From an uncultured Chloroflexota bacterium (GTDB lineage: Bacteria > Chloroflexota > Anaerolineae > Aggregatilineales > Phototrophicaceae): DNA of 53,483 nucleotides. This document shows positions 25,990 to 33,979 of this stretch, one piece after another. The position numbers and the translations under genes are program-made. The stretch covers positions 1 through 53,483 of the forward strand of contig CAIPFY010000190.1 of assembly GCA_903864435.1 (NCBI GenBank), written 5' to 3'. Within the stretch, counting starts at the first letter, position 1. Every line of letters begins with the position of its first letter. Under the pieces are notes generated by a model. It saw only the letters and a list, made by a program, of their open reading frames with translations, had not been told where the DNA came from and did not search any database.

Positions 25990-26862
25990 ATGACCACCCT
26001 GACCGAAACCCAACTACAAGCGCCCGCCGCCAGCGCCGGCCTTATGAAACGCCTGCTGCCCAAGCGTCTTGGCGTTCACATCTTCCTCATCATCAGTTGC
26101 ATCGTCATCGGCTTCCCACTGTTCTACGCCATGATCGTCAGCACGCAGGAAAACGCGGATGTCTACCGCTACCAGTTCACCCCCGGCAACAAGTTCGAGG
26201 CCAACTGGGATATTGTTGTCAACAAGCGCAACATCCCCGGCTACATGCTCAACACCGTGATTGTGGCGGTGGCGGTAACGGTGGGCAAAACCGTCCTCTC
26301 GCTACTGGCGGGGCTGGCCTTCGTATACTTCCGCTTCCCCGGCAAATGGCTGGTGTTCGGCTTCGTGCTGATTACGCTGATGATGCCCACCGAAATCTTG
26401 ATTATCGCGTTATTCAGGTTCGTGAACGCGCTCGGATGGGGCAGCACCTATCTGGCGCTGATCGTCCCCTTCCTCGCCAGCGCCACCGGTACATTCCTGT
26501 TCCGCCAGCACTTCTCGAACATTCCGGTTGAACTCTGCGAAGCAGCACAGCTAGACGGCGCAACGCCGCTGCAATTCCTCATCAAAGTGCTGGTTCCAAT
26601 TAGCTGGAACACCATCGGCGCACTGGCGGTCATCCAGTTCATCTACGTGTGGAATATGTACCTGTGGCCGGTCATCATCATTCAAGATCAAGTGCATCAG
26701 GTGGTGCAGGTCGGCCTGCAACAGTTGCAGGGGAACGATCAGGCCAGCAGCTTCGGCCCGATGATGCTAGGCGCGGTGCTGGCAAGCATCCCGCCGATTC
26801 TGGTGTTCGTGCTGCTGCAAAAGCAGTTCATGAGTGGCTTCCAGCTTTCCACCGACAAGTAA
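25990..26862 (+). CDS. Sugar-type ABC importer permease (UgpE/MalG-like)
   Basis: A 290-residue inner-membrane permease of normal length. The EAA motif is CEAAQLDGATPLQFLIKVLVP near residue 195. The helix carrying TLMMPTEILIIALFRFVNALG and the C-terminal QKQFMSGFQLSTDK are characteristic of the MalG/UgpE branch. It forms the translocation pore with the preceding gene. The ATG follows GGAGG in the end of the upstream gene, so the two permeases are translationally coupled. Confidence 0.92.
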   Translation: MTTLTETQLQAPAASAGLMKRLLPKRLGVHIFLIISCIVIGFPLFYAMIVSTQENADVYRYQFTPGNKFEANWDIVVNKRNIPGYMLNTVIVAVAVTVGKTVLSLLAGLAFVYFRFPGKWLVFGFVLITLMMPTEILIIALFRFVNALGWGSTYLALIVPFLASATGTFLFRQHFSNIPVELCEAAQLDGATPLQFLIKVLVPISWNTIGALAVIQFIYVWNMYLWPVIIIQDQVHQVVQVGLQQLQGNDQASSFGPMMLGAVLASIPPILVFVLLQKQFMSGFQLSTDK

Positions 26863-26872
26863 GCGCCGCGCC

Positions 26873-26904
26873 GCGTGCAGGCCTGTGAAAACAGGCTTGC
26901 ACGC
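26873..26904 (+). terminator. Hairpin at the end of the ABC importer operon
   Basis: GCGTGCA-G-GCCTGT and ACAGGC-T-TGCACGC form a 13-bp stem with one internal mismatch and a GAAA tetraloop. No U tract follows, so factor-independent termination is uncertain. Confidence 0.55.
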
Positions 26905-26994
26905 TATCGGTTAATTTTCATAAATCTTCACGAACATCCGGGGTGGCGCGTGTTAGAATGAGTCAACTTTATCATCCTGCACGGGTCATTCCAA

Positions 26995-28533
26995 TTGTCC
27001 ACTCCGCACATCGCAGCCAGCATCCCGCCCCTTAACCGGACATCTCACAACCGACGCCTGTACCTGTGGCACTGCATCCTCATCGCGCTCGTCTGCCTAC
27101 CGGTGTTACTGCTGCGGCTGGAAACCTATCCGGCGCTGTGGTTCGATGAAGGCTACAAACTCAACGCCGTCCGCACACTGGTCGAACGCGGATTCTACGG
27201 CACACACACGGCGGGGGGCGATGTGCCGTTCGACCCCGGCACATCCGCTGGCCCGCTGGATACCGGCGCGAACGCCTTCAGCGCCAGCCTGTTCGGGGTG
27301 GGCATCAGTCAAGCGCGACTCGTCAGCGTGGGTTTTACCCTGATCGCCGTCTACAGCCTGTATGCCATCGCGGTGTATCTGTGGGGGACACAGGCCGGCC
27401 TAGTCAGCCTGTTGTTCCTGCTGGCTTTCCCGACCCTCAGTGATACCGGATTCCTGCTGATCGGGCGGCAAATCCTGAGCGAACCCGTACAGTTGGGCAG
27501 CATGGCGCTGGGGCTGGCGCTGTATTTCCACGCCATCGAGCGCCGTTCCATACCCGAAAATCTGCTGGCGGGATTCATCATCGGCCTCGGCCTGCTCTCC
27601 AAGCTGCAAGTGGCAATCGGGCTTGTTCCGGCGCTGTTCCTGATCGCGGTCATCCGGGCGTGGTGGGAACGCGGCGGCTGGCGCGGATGGGCGCTGCACC
27701 TCGCGCCGGTGACGATGGCGCTGGCGGTCATCGTCGGCTGGAACCTCATCGGCACACTCGCCACGCCGCCGGATATTCGCCAGCAAAATAGCGCCTTGCT
27801 GATGGATGCCATCCGCAGCAACCTGATTACCGACCTGTTCGGGCGGGCGCTGACGCAGGCTTCTGCCCTTGTGGATACCTTCATGCTGCTCGGCGTGGGT
27901 GGCGCGGTCTACCGGCTATATCGCGCTCATCGTCCATCCACCGCGCTCGGCAATCGCCAATGGGCAGAACTCACGCTGGTGCTGTTCGTGTTGCTGACGG
28001 CACTGTGGCATGCGGGGCTGTCGGTGGGCTGGCCGCGCTACGCCTACGCGGGGCTGGTGATCGGCGTGCTGCTGATCGGGCGCACGGTCTGGGGGGCGTA
28101 TCAGCGATTCGCGTTCTGGGAGCGCGGCTACCGTTGGGCACTGGCGGGGCTGGTCATACTGGGAATGGGCAGCAATCTACTGCCGCTGTTCCGCACCCCC
28201 CTCAGCACTGATGCACAGGACACCGCCGCCTATATTACCGCGAACATCCCGCCGGACGCGCTGATCGAGACATGGGAATGGGAAGTGGATGCGCTCAGCG
28301 GTCACTGGCAAACGCACCACCCGCCGCAGCAAAATCTATTCAAGGCCATCCGGCAATTCGCGCTCGATCAACCCTTCGCACTGGAGTACGATGCACTCCA
28401 GTATGACCCGGATTACCTGATCGCCGGACGCATGAGCGACTGGACAGGCATCTACACGCCTGTGCTGGGTGGAGGAACGTTCCGCGAGGTCGCGGCCTTC
28501 GGCATTTACCGCGTGTACGAACGGCAGCGGTAG
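26995..28533 (+). CDS. Polytopic membrane glycosyltransferase, PMT/ArnT-like (GT-C fold)
   Basis: A 512-residue protein with about 11 predicted membrane helices. The first luminal loop has the acidic motif YPALWFDEGYKLNAVR, where the Asp-Glu pair is the usual catalytic/metal site of GT-C mannosyl- and aminoarabinosyl-transferases using polyprenyl-phosphate sugars. A soluble C-terminal segment follows. The start is TTG at 26995; an in-frame TGA lies just upstream, so no longer start exists, and no clear ribosome binding site is visible. TAGAAT at 26954-26959 may be its -10 box. It converges with the next gene with one base between stops. Donor and acceptor are unknown. Confidence 0.8.
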   Translation: MSTPHIAASIPPLNRTSHNRRLYLWHCILIALVCLPVLLLRLETYPALWFDEGYKLNAVRTLVERGFYGTHTAGGDVPFDPGTSAGPLDTGANAFSASLFGVGISQARLVSVGFTLIAVYSLYAIAVYLWGTQAGLVSLLFLLAFPTLSDTGFLLIGRQILSEPVQLGSMALGLALYFHAIERRSIPENLLAGFIIGLGLLSKLQVAIGLVPALFLIAVIRAWWERGGWRGWALHLAPVTMALAVIVGWNLIGTLATPPDIRQQNSALLMDAIRSNLITDLFGRALTQASALVDTFMLLGVGGAVYRLYRAHRPSTALGNRQWAELTLVLFVLLTALWHAGLSVGWPRYAYAGLVIGVLLIGRTVWGAYQRFAFWERGYRWALAGLVILGMGSNLLPLFRTPLSTDAQDTAAYITANIPPDALIETWEWEVDALSGHWQTHHPPQQNLFKAIRQFALDQPFALEYDALQYDPDYLIAGRMSDWTGIYTPVLGGGTFREVAAFGIYRVYERQR

Positions 28534-28534
28534 C

Positions 28535-29374
28535 TCAGGGGAGCGCCGCCAGCCAATCGCGCATGTGCTGTGCCGTGCTATCGGGCGTGGTGTGCGGGAA
28601 CAAATGCCCGTGATCGGGAATTTCGATGAGCGTGGCTTCCGGTAGCGCCTGACGGAACAGTTCCGCCCCCGGCGCGACGAAGGTATCGCTGGTCTGTCCG
28701 CGCAGCGCCAGCACCGGCAACCGTCCGCGCAACCCCGCCAGAGCTTCCCAGCAACGCGAATAGCCCGTCATGAAGTAGTAGGCTTCCCATTCGGGCGACC
28801 ACACCAACTCCACGCCGCCCTCCGCCGCAGGACGCAACCCGCATTCGGTATACAGGCGCAGCGCCGAGTCCGACCACTGAGCGAATAACGGCTTGGGACG
28901 GAAGTAATCGTAGGCGGCTTGCACACTGTCGAAGCGGCGGCGGCGGCGCAGCGCCCCGGCTGCCAGCGGGAAATCGCCAATCGTACCATCTGCCAGCATC
29001 CCATCCAGCACCGTCCACCATTCCGGCAGCAGCAGCGTGGGGTCAAGCAGTATCAAGGCGCGAAAACGTTCCGGTTGGCGCAGCGCCGCGAGGATGGACG
29101 CAATCCCGCCGAACGAATGCCCGACGGCGATCACCTGCTGATAGCCGTGCTGCTCCAACCCCGCCAGCAAATCGTCCGCCACCGCGTCCCACAGGTGCAG
29201 CGCAGCAGGCGGCTTTTCATCTGACCAGAGCGCACGCGGCGGCAGGGAGAAAGCGTGATAGTCGTTCAGCAAAGGGGTGAGCAGCGGCGCGTAAGTGAGG
29301 GGCGGAAATCCATTGGCGACTGCCAGATGTAAATCCGCCCCGCGTCCGCCGAAATCGTAGATAGGCTGCATCAT
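28535..29374 (-). CDS. Alpha/beta hydrolase
   Basis: A 279-residue alpha/beta-hydrolase-fold enzyme. The nucleophile Ser lies in VIAVGHSFGGIAS near residue 88. The acid is probably the Asp in GQTSDTFV, and the catalytic His is in IPDHGHLFP near the C-terminus. The N-terminal oxyanion region ANGFPPLTYAPLLTPL is also typical. No lipid- or substrate-specific features are evident. Two adjacent ATG codons make the start ambiguous by one residue. It appears to be a single-gene unit; the acetyltransferase gene upstream on the same strand ends 65 bases before it. Confidence 0.88.
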   Translation of the reverse strand: MMQPIYDFGGRGADLHLAVANGFPPLTYAPLLTPLLNDYHAFSLPPRALWSDEKPPAALHLWDAVADDLLAGLEQHGYQQVIAVGHSFGGIASILAALRQPERFRALILLDPTLLLPEWWTVLDGMLADGTIGDFPLAAGALRRRRRFDSVQAAYDYFRPKPLFAQWSDSALRLYTECGLRPAAEGGVELVWSPEWEAYYFMTGYSRCWEALAGLRGRLPVLALRGQTSDTFVAPGAELFRQALPEATLIEIPDHGHLFPHTTPDSTAQHMRDWLAALP

Positions 29375-29439
29375 CGTCCCCCGTCTCTGTGCTGCGATTC
29401 AATCCTTACCAACCCTTGAGACGGGGAAACGATGCGGGA

Positions 29440-29952
29440 TTAGCCGACTCGCAGGCGCATTTCGTTGGTGGGGTCGAAACCCAACCCTTCGTAGACCGAA
29501 CGCCCCTGTTCGCTGGCGTGCAGGCTGACGGTGTGAATGCCGTGCGTAGTACACCAGTCCAGCGCAGTCTGTACCAGTTGCCGCGCCAGCCCGCAACCGC
29601 GATACAGCGGGTGCGTGTACACATTCATGATATAGCCGCGATAGGGCGAGTAGTCCATCATCTGCGGCGGCCACTCGACCAGCCACAGCCCTGCGCCGGC
29701 AGCCACGCGGCCATCGGCATCATTCACCAGCCAGTTGTGGTAGCGCCCATCTTCCAGACGGTCATGCAACCAGAGCGCGAAAGCGTCTTCCAGTCCATCC
29801 ATACGGGTATCTACGGGATAACCCATATCGGTGTACATGTCACGGCGTTGGGCGATAATCGTTGGAATATCGTTGAGGGTGGCCTCGCGGATCATCAGGC
29901 GGTGCGCCGATCCGGAGGCCGTAAGCGGCCAGATTTCTTCGTTCACGTTCAT
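29440..29952 (-). CDS. GNAT family N-acetyltransferase (paralogue A)
   Basis: A 170-residue acetyl-CoA-dependent acyltransferase. IREATLNDIPTIIAQRRDMY opens the fold. The acetyl-CoA loop is HPLYRGCGLARQLVQTALDW, and GRSVYEGLGFDPTNEMRLRVG closes it. The LHASEQGRSVYEGLGF element marks a specific GNAT subgroup shared with the gene at 30846-31316. I choose the ATG at 29952 because GGAGG lies 10 bases before it; the track start adds 25 unrelated residues. Substrate unknown. Confidence 0.88.
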   Translation of the reverse strand: MNVNEEIWPLTASGSAHRLMIREATLNDIPTIIAQRRDMYTDMGYPVDTRMDGLEDAFALWLHDRLEDGRYHNWLVNDADGRVAAGAGLWLVEWPPQMMDYSPYRGYIMNVYTHPLYRGCGLARQLVQTALDWCTTHGIHTVSLHASEQGRSVYEGLGFDPTNEMRLRVG

Positions 29953-30224
29953 GTGCGGCAAACCTCCCATAGCGAAACAAGAGGCCGAATAGAGGGGACA
30001 TAATAGCACCCCTGCGCGAGGGCGCAATCCCGAATTCTGTGAATTTTTCGTTGTGTTTTTGGCCTGCCGTTTAACCCATCTTCATGAGGGAAACTGAGCA
30101 AAACGGCGAACACATCTGGCGCTGTTTCCCTACGGAAACACGGCAAAATGTCGTCCCGCTTTCGTGATCCGCGCTAGACTAGAATAGAAGTGGCGATTGT
30201 GCCAACCCCAACGAAGGAGTGACC
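29953..30224. promoter_or_regulatory. Divergent intergenic region between two GNAT genes
   Basis: These 272 bases hold no credible gene. A perfect palindrome TGTTTCC-CTAC-GGAAACA at 30123-30140 could be an operator or hairpin. TAGAAT near 30181 may be the -10 box of the plus-strand gene. Confidence 0.4.
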
Positions 30225-30854
30225 ATGCCACGCACGAATGCCGACATTCAGATCACCCACCACCTGCCCTCAGACGACCACCTGCGCCAAGCGGTCAACG
30301 TGTACTATCTGGCCTTCGCGCAGAAGATGCACCATCTGGAATTTTTCCCCCGTTCGGTAGAACAGGCGCAGCGCGTTCTGGGGCAGGTCTTTCTACCCGA
30401 ATCGGGCTTTTTCGCGCTATATCAGGGCGAAGTGGTGGGCGTGGTGGGGATGCGGCGGCGGCATCACGGGCGCTTCCTCAACTTCACATGGCCGATTCTA
30501 CGCGCTGAATTCGGGCTGTGGGGCGGCGCGTGGCGGTCTGCATGGCAGAGCATCACCCACTTCCGGCGACCCGCCCATGATGACGAAATTCGCATCGAAG
30601 GCGTGGCAGTAGCCGAACGCCTGCGCGGGCAAGGCGTGGGTTCGCTGCTGATGAACGCCGTTTGCGACCATGCCCGTTCGCACGGTTGCCGGACGATTGT
30701 GCTGGAAGTGGTGAACACCAACCCCCGCGCTCAAGAGCTGTATGAACGGCTGGGCTTCGTCATCACCAAAAGCGAATGGTACGGGCCGATCACCGCCCGC
30801 GCAGGCTTCACCGGCGCAACCTATATGCGGAAAACGCTCGAACCATCACGATAA
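30225..30854 (+). CDS. GNAT family N-acetyltransferase
   Basis: A 209-residue GNAT enzyme not closely similar to its two neighbours. The acetyl-CoA-binding loop is RIEGVAVAERLRGQGVGSLLMNAV, followed by LEVVNTNPRAQELYERLGFVITKSE, in which the Asn and the Tyr of LYERLGF are the usual catalytic/CoA-contact positions. The start at 30225 is set by AGGAG 5 bases before the ATG; the track begins at a GTG six bases earlier, inside that site. Its stop overlaps the end of the convergent GNAT gene by 9 bases. Substrate unknown. Confidence 0.88.
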   Translation: MPRTNADIQITHHLPSDDHLRQAVNVYYLAFAQKMHHLEFFPRSVEQAQRVLGQVFLPESGFFALYQGEVVGVVGMRRRHHGRFLNFTWPILRAEFGLWGGAWRSAWQSITHFRRPAHDDEIRIEGVAVAERLRGQGVGSLLMNAVCDHARSHGCRTIVLEVVNTNPRAQELYERLGFVITKSEWYGPITARAGFTGATYMRKTLEPSR

Positions 30855-31316
30855 GCGCAGGCGCATTTCGTTGGTCGGCAGGAAGCCCAGATGGGTGTAG
30901 ATCGGGCGGCCTTTCTCGCTGGCGTGCAAGTCCACCGTGCGAATCTGGCGCTCCTTGCACCACGCCAGCACTGTCCGCATCAACTGTTCTGCCAGCCCCT
31001 TGCGCCGCCATTCCGGTTCAACGAACACATTCATCACGTAGGCCATCGGCCCGCCCAAGTGCATCGGCCCCGCCGGCCAGTCTATCAACCACACCCCTGC
31101 CCCCGCCACCACCTGCCCATCGTCGGTACAAGTCAGCCAACCGGTGTATAAGCCGTTCGTCAGGCGTTCGTTCAGCCAGTCGCGGAACGGCGGCACGGTA
31201 TCCGCGATCACTTGCGGCGCGGCGATAGCCATATCCTCGAACATTCGGCGGCGGTGGGATACAATCGTCTCTAAATCGGCGAGTGTGGCATAGCGAATCG
31301 GTAGCGCATTGGTCAT
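30846..31316 (-). CDS. GNAT family N-acetyltransferase (paralogue B)
   Basis: A 156-residue GNAT acetyltransferase clearly paralogous to the one at 29440-29952: LHASEKGRPIYTHLGFLPTN versus LHASEQGRSVYEGLGFDPTN, and VMNVFVEPEWRRKGLAEQL versus IMNVYTHPLYRGCGLARQL. The acetyl-CoA loop (WRRKGLAEQL) is intact. The ATG at 31316 has GGAG 8 bases upstream; the track start adds 15 residues without family similarity. The pair points to a local duplication with a third GNAT gene between the copies. Confidence 0.88.
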   Translation of the reverse strand: MTNALPIRYATLADLETIVSHRRRMFEDMAIAAPQVIADTVPPFRDWLNERLTNGLYTGWLTCTDDGQVVAGAGVWLIDWPAGPMHLGGPMAYVMNVFVEPEWRRKGLAEQLMRTVLAWCKERQIRTVDLHASEKGRPIYTHLGFLPTNEMRLRLS

Positions 31317-31410
31317 AGTGGACTCTCCGGTTGAGTGTACAGTATTAGTATTGCGTATCACACTTTATACGAAACCCTGCCCGTAAAAACGATAAGGCCA
31401 AAAGACCATC

Positions 31411-32196
31411 ATGAGCCACGATCTACGTCCTTCTCCCCGTTACAAGCCGGTTTCGCTGTTCATCACCTGCATCGCCGACATGATTTACCCGCAAACGGGC
31501 GTCTCGGTGGTCGAGATTCTGGAACGGCTCGGCGTGGAAGTCCGCTTCCCGATGGCGCAAACCTGCTGCGGACAACCGGCGTTCAACTCCGGCTTCCGCG
31601 ACGAATCGCGGGAAGTCGCCAAGCAATTCCTGACGGCCTTCGCTGGAGCGCAGGTCATCGTATGTCCGTCCGGCAGTTGCGCCTCGATGGTGCGCGATTA
31701 CTACCCGGAACTGTTCAAGGACGATCCTGAATGGCGTGACCGCGCCAACTGGGCAGCTAACATCACATGGGAGTTCACCGAATTTCTGGTGGATGGGCTG
31801 GGCGTGAGCGATCTGGGCGGCAAGGTCGAACCGACCAAAGTGGCCTTCCACGATGCCTGTCACGGGCTGCGAATGCTGAACCTGTACGATCAGGCGCGGG
31901 CGCTGGTGGGCGCGGTGGACGGCGTGACGCTGACCGAACTCAAAGGCTGCGACCAGTGCTGTGGCTTCGGCGGCACGTTCGCCGTGAAGATGCCCGAAAT
32001 CAGCAGCGCGATGCTGGCTGACAAGGTGAAGGCCATCGCCAGCAGCGAAGCCGATGTCATCCTGACGGGCGATGCCAGTTGCATGACGCAGATAAACGGC
32101 GGTTTGAGCCGCGCAGGAGACAAGCACCACGTCCAACATGTGGCAGATTTCCTCGCGGGGGCGCTGCACGGGCAAGCCCAACCGGAAGAAAAATAG
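31411..32196 (+). CDS. lutA: LutA/YkgE-type (Fe-S)-binding oxidoreductase, two CCG domains
   Basis: A 261-residue protein with two cysteine-rich CCG domains. The first has FITCIADMIYP, then AQTCCGQPAFNSGF and VCPSGSCASM. The second has AFHDACHGLRML, then GCDQCCGFGGTF and GDASCM. This is the LutA layout, one of three proteins of L-lactate oxidation to pyruvate; similar domains occur in GlcF and heterodisulfide reductase. LutB and LutC are not adjacent, so this copy may work with the GlcD-type oxidase elsewhere in the window or with unlinked partners. No strong ribosome binding site is visible. Confidence 0.85.
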   Translation: MSHDLRPSPRYKPVSLFITCIADMIYPQTGVSVVEILERLGVEVRFPMAQTCCGQPAFNSGFRDESREVAKQFLTAFAGAQVIVCPSGSCASMVRDYYPELFKDDPEWRDRANWAANITWEFTEFLVDGLGVSDLGGKVEPTKVAFHDACHGLRMLNLYDQARALVGAVDGVTLTELKGCDQCCGFGGTFAVKMPEISSAMLADKVKAIASSEADVILTGDASCMTQINGGLSRAGDKHHVQHVADFLAGALHGQAQPEEK

Positions 32197-32202
32197 CCGC
32201 TG

Positions 32203-33750
32203 TCACACGCGGGCGAGACGGAAACCCCGGTTGTTAAACCCGTCATGGGGGACGGATCGTCCGCGATGATCGCAGCGGAACAAGATCGAGGTTTTGAAGT
32301 ACCACGACCCGCCACGCAGCGTGCGGACATCGGTGCCGTTCACATCGGTACTGCCGGTGTCGTAAGCGGTCAAACACCACTCCCACACGTTGCCCGACAT
32401 ATCCACCACGCCATAAGGACTATCGCCGCGCCCTTCGTATTTGCGAACGGGCGTGGTGCGTCCGGTGCCGCGCCCCTCAAAATTATGGTTCATGCGGCTG
32501 GTATCCCACTTATTACCCCAAGGATAATCGCGGGGGGTATCGCCCTGCGCCGCCCGCTGCCACTGCTGCTCGGTGGGCAGTTGGATGCGTTCGCCCGTTG
32601 TTTCGCTTAACCACGCACAGAAGGCCACCGCCTCGTACCACGATATGCCCGTCACAGGCTGTTCGCGCCCGTTGAACATCGTTTCGTTCCAGCAGCGCGG
32701 TTCCGCCCAGTTCTCTTTCTCGCGCTGCGCCCAGCCCGCCGCCGTCCACCAGCGCGGTTGCCCGTAGCCGCCCGCCGTGATGAACGAGTCGTACTGCGCG
32801 TTCGTCACCGGATACTTGCCGATCTCGAACGCGCCCACCGCAAAACTATCGGCTTGATCGAGATAGCCGCCCGATTCGACAGTGACTCGTCCGGCGGGAA
32901 TGGGCATCCATGCGAACGGCTGCGGAAGCAACTCCAGCGAACTCTGGCGCGTTCCGGCGCTGATCGCCGAAGGAACGGGCGCTGTTACTACAGACGCAGC
33001 AGGTTGCGCCACCACCAACGGCGCGGCGGACGATAGGCGCGGCAGCACCAGCAGCGGGTCAAACGAGGCGGCCTCCGGGTCTGCCGTCCGCAGATCATCC
33101 CATTTGCGGCGGGCGCGGGTTAGCGTGGCTTTGTGGTCGGCTAATTCCGCGATTTCGGCATACCGATTCAGCCGTTCCATCCACCGCTGGCATTCCTCGC
33201 CCCATTCAGCATAGTCGAGGCTGGCGACATTCTGGAAGGCGGCGCTAGATTCAGCGAAACGGCCTTCTTCAGCCAGCCCCACCGCCTGCTGGAATTGTTT
33301 GGTCAGGCTGCTATTTCCGCTGTTCGGCTCTGGCGGGCGCGGCGAATGGCGATCCCGATACTGCTCCCAGATGATCTGGTCACAGTCCTGCACGATCTGG
33401 CGGAGCATGGCGGCGGCATCATCATGGTAAACGAACCACTGCCGCCGCCCGAACTCCGGCGGGATGGTATAGCGCGTGTGGTCATCCATGATGAAGGGCA
33501 GCACCGGACGGTTGCGGGCAATGGCATAGCGCAGTTCCGCCATGCAATAGGGCGACTGCACCGCTTTCTCGGACACCATGAAAATCACCACCTGCGCCTG
33601 TTCGAGGTGATGCAGGATGGTCGCCCACCAGTCGGCGCTGGCGGGAATGTCGCCATCCCACCACACCTCATGTCCGGCAGCACGCAGCAGATCAATCACC
33701 GCGCCGGTCTGCGCTTTCACGCTGCGCGAATAGCTGATGAAGAATTTCAT
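32203..33750 (-). CDS. TIR domain fused to a formylglycine-generating-enzyme-fold domain lacking catalytic cysteines
   Basis: A 515-residue fusion. Residues 1-130 are a TIR domain: MKFFISYSRSVKAQTGAVIDLL, VWWDGDIPASADWWATI, and FMVSEKAVQSPYCMAELRYA, with the Glu that serves as NADase catalytic residue in active TIRs. Residues about 165-250 are helical and TPR-like (GLAEEGRFAESSAAFQNVA). Residues about 290-513 match the FGE-sulfatase/SUMF1 fold (FEIGKYPVTNAQYDSFI, YGVVDMSGNVWEWC, LRGGSWYF, NNRGFRLARV). The two catalytic Cys of true FGE, expected after RGGS, are replaced (SWYFKTSILFR), so this domain probably binds a ligand. I start at 33750; the track start adds 39 residues before the TIR strand. 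Role unproven; a sensing or defence protein is plausible. Confidence 0.88.
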   Translation of the reverse strand: MKFFISYSRSVKAQTGAVIDLLRAAGHEVWWDGDIPASADWWATILHHLEQAQVVIFMVSEKAVQSPYCMAELRYAIARNRPVLPFIMDDHTRYTIPPEFGRRQWFVYHDDAAAMLRQIVQDCDQIIWEQYRDRHSPRPPEPNSGNSSLTKQFQQAVGLAEEGRFAESSAAFQNVASLDYAEWGEECQRWMERLNRYAEIAELADHKATLTRARRKWDDLRTADPEAASFDPLLVLPRLSSAAPLVVAQPAASVVTAPVPSAISAGTRQSSLELLPQPFAWMPIPAGRVTVESGGYLDQADSFAVGAFEIGKYPVTNAQYDSFITAGGYGQPRWWTAAGWAQREKENWAEPRCWNETMFNGREQPVTGISWYEAVAFCAWLSETTGERIQLPTEQQWQRAAQGDTPRDYPWGNKWDTSRMNHNFEGRGTGRTTPVRKYEGRGDSPYGVVDMSGNVWEWCLTAYDTGSTDVNGTDVRTLRGGSWYFKTSILFRCDHRGRSVPHDGFNNRGFRLARV

Positions 33751-33871
33751 GGCACACACCCACTCTAACCCTGAATGTGTGCTGATTATGCCGTGCCAGC
33801 GGAGGCAGGACAAGCGGTGAACGCCCGTCCGATACGGCATGTGTTTATTGTGATGGGACGAAAACAAAGAC

Positions 33872-33935
33872 GGGCTGGCACGCCGGCCAGCCCCTACGAA
33901 AGCAAAGATTCGGGGGTGTAGGGGACGATAGTCCC
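33872..33935. repeat. Intergenic hairpin pair tagged CCCCTAC/GTAGGGG (REP-like)
   Basis: GGGCTGGC/GCCAGCCC (33872-33893) is followed by CTAC. 25 bases on, GTAGGG begins a second hairpin, GGGAC-GATA-GTCCC (33922-33935). The two GTAGGG tags face each other. Similar tagged hairpins occur at 35227-35318 and 37707-37775 in this window. Confidence 0.5.
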
Positions 33936-33947
33936 GATTTGATACGC

Positions 33948-33970
33948 AAAAATCTACCCCTGAAAGGGGT
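33948..33970 (-). terminator. Rho-independent terminator of the acyl-CoA dehydrogenase gene
   Basis: On the minus strand ACCCCT-TTC-AGGGGT is followed by AGATTTTT, starting 10 bases after the stop codon. Confidence 0.75.
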
Positions 33971-33979
33971 CACGCAGGC

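Noticed and set aside
32203-33750. Target gene of a diversity-generating retroelement (C-type-lectin/FGE fold)
   Set aside because: No reverse transcriptase or template repeat is present nearby.
32203-33750. Functional formylglycine-generating enzyme for a sulfatase
   Set aside because: The catalytic Cys pair is missing and no sulfatase gene is in the window.
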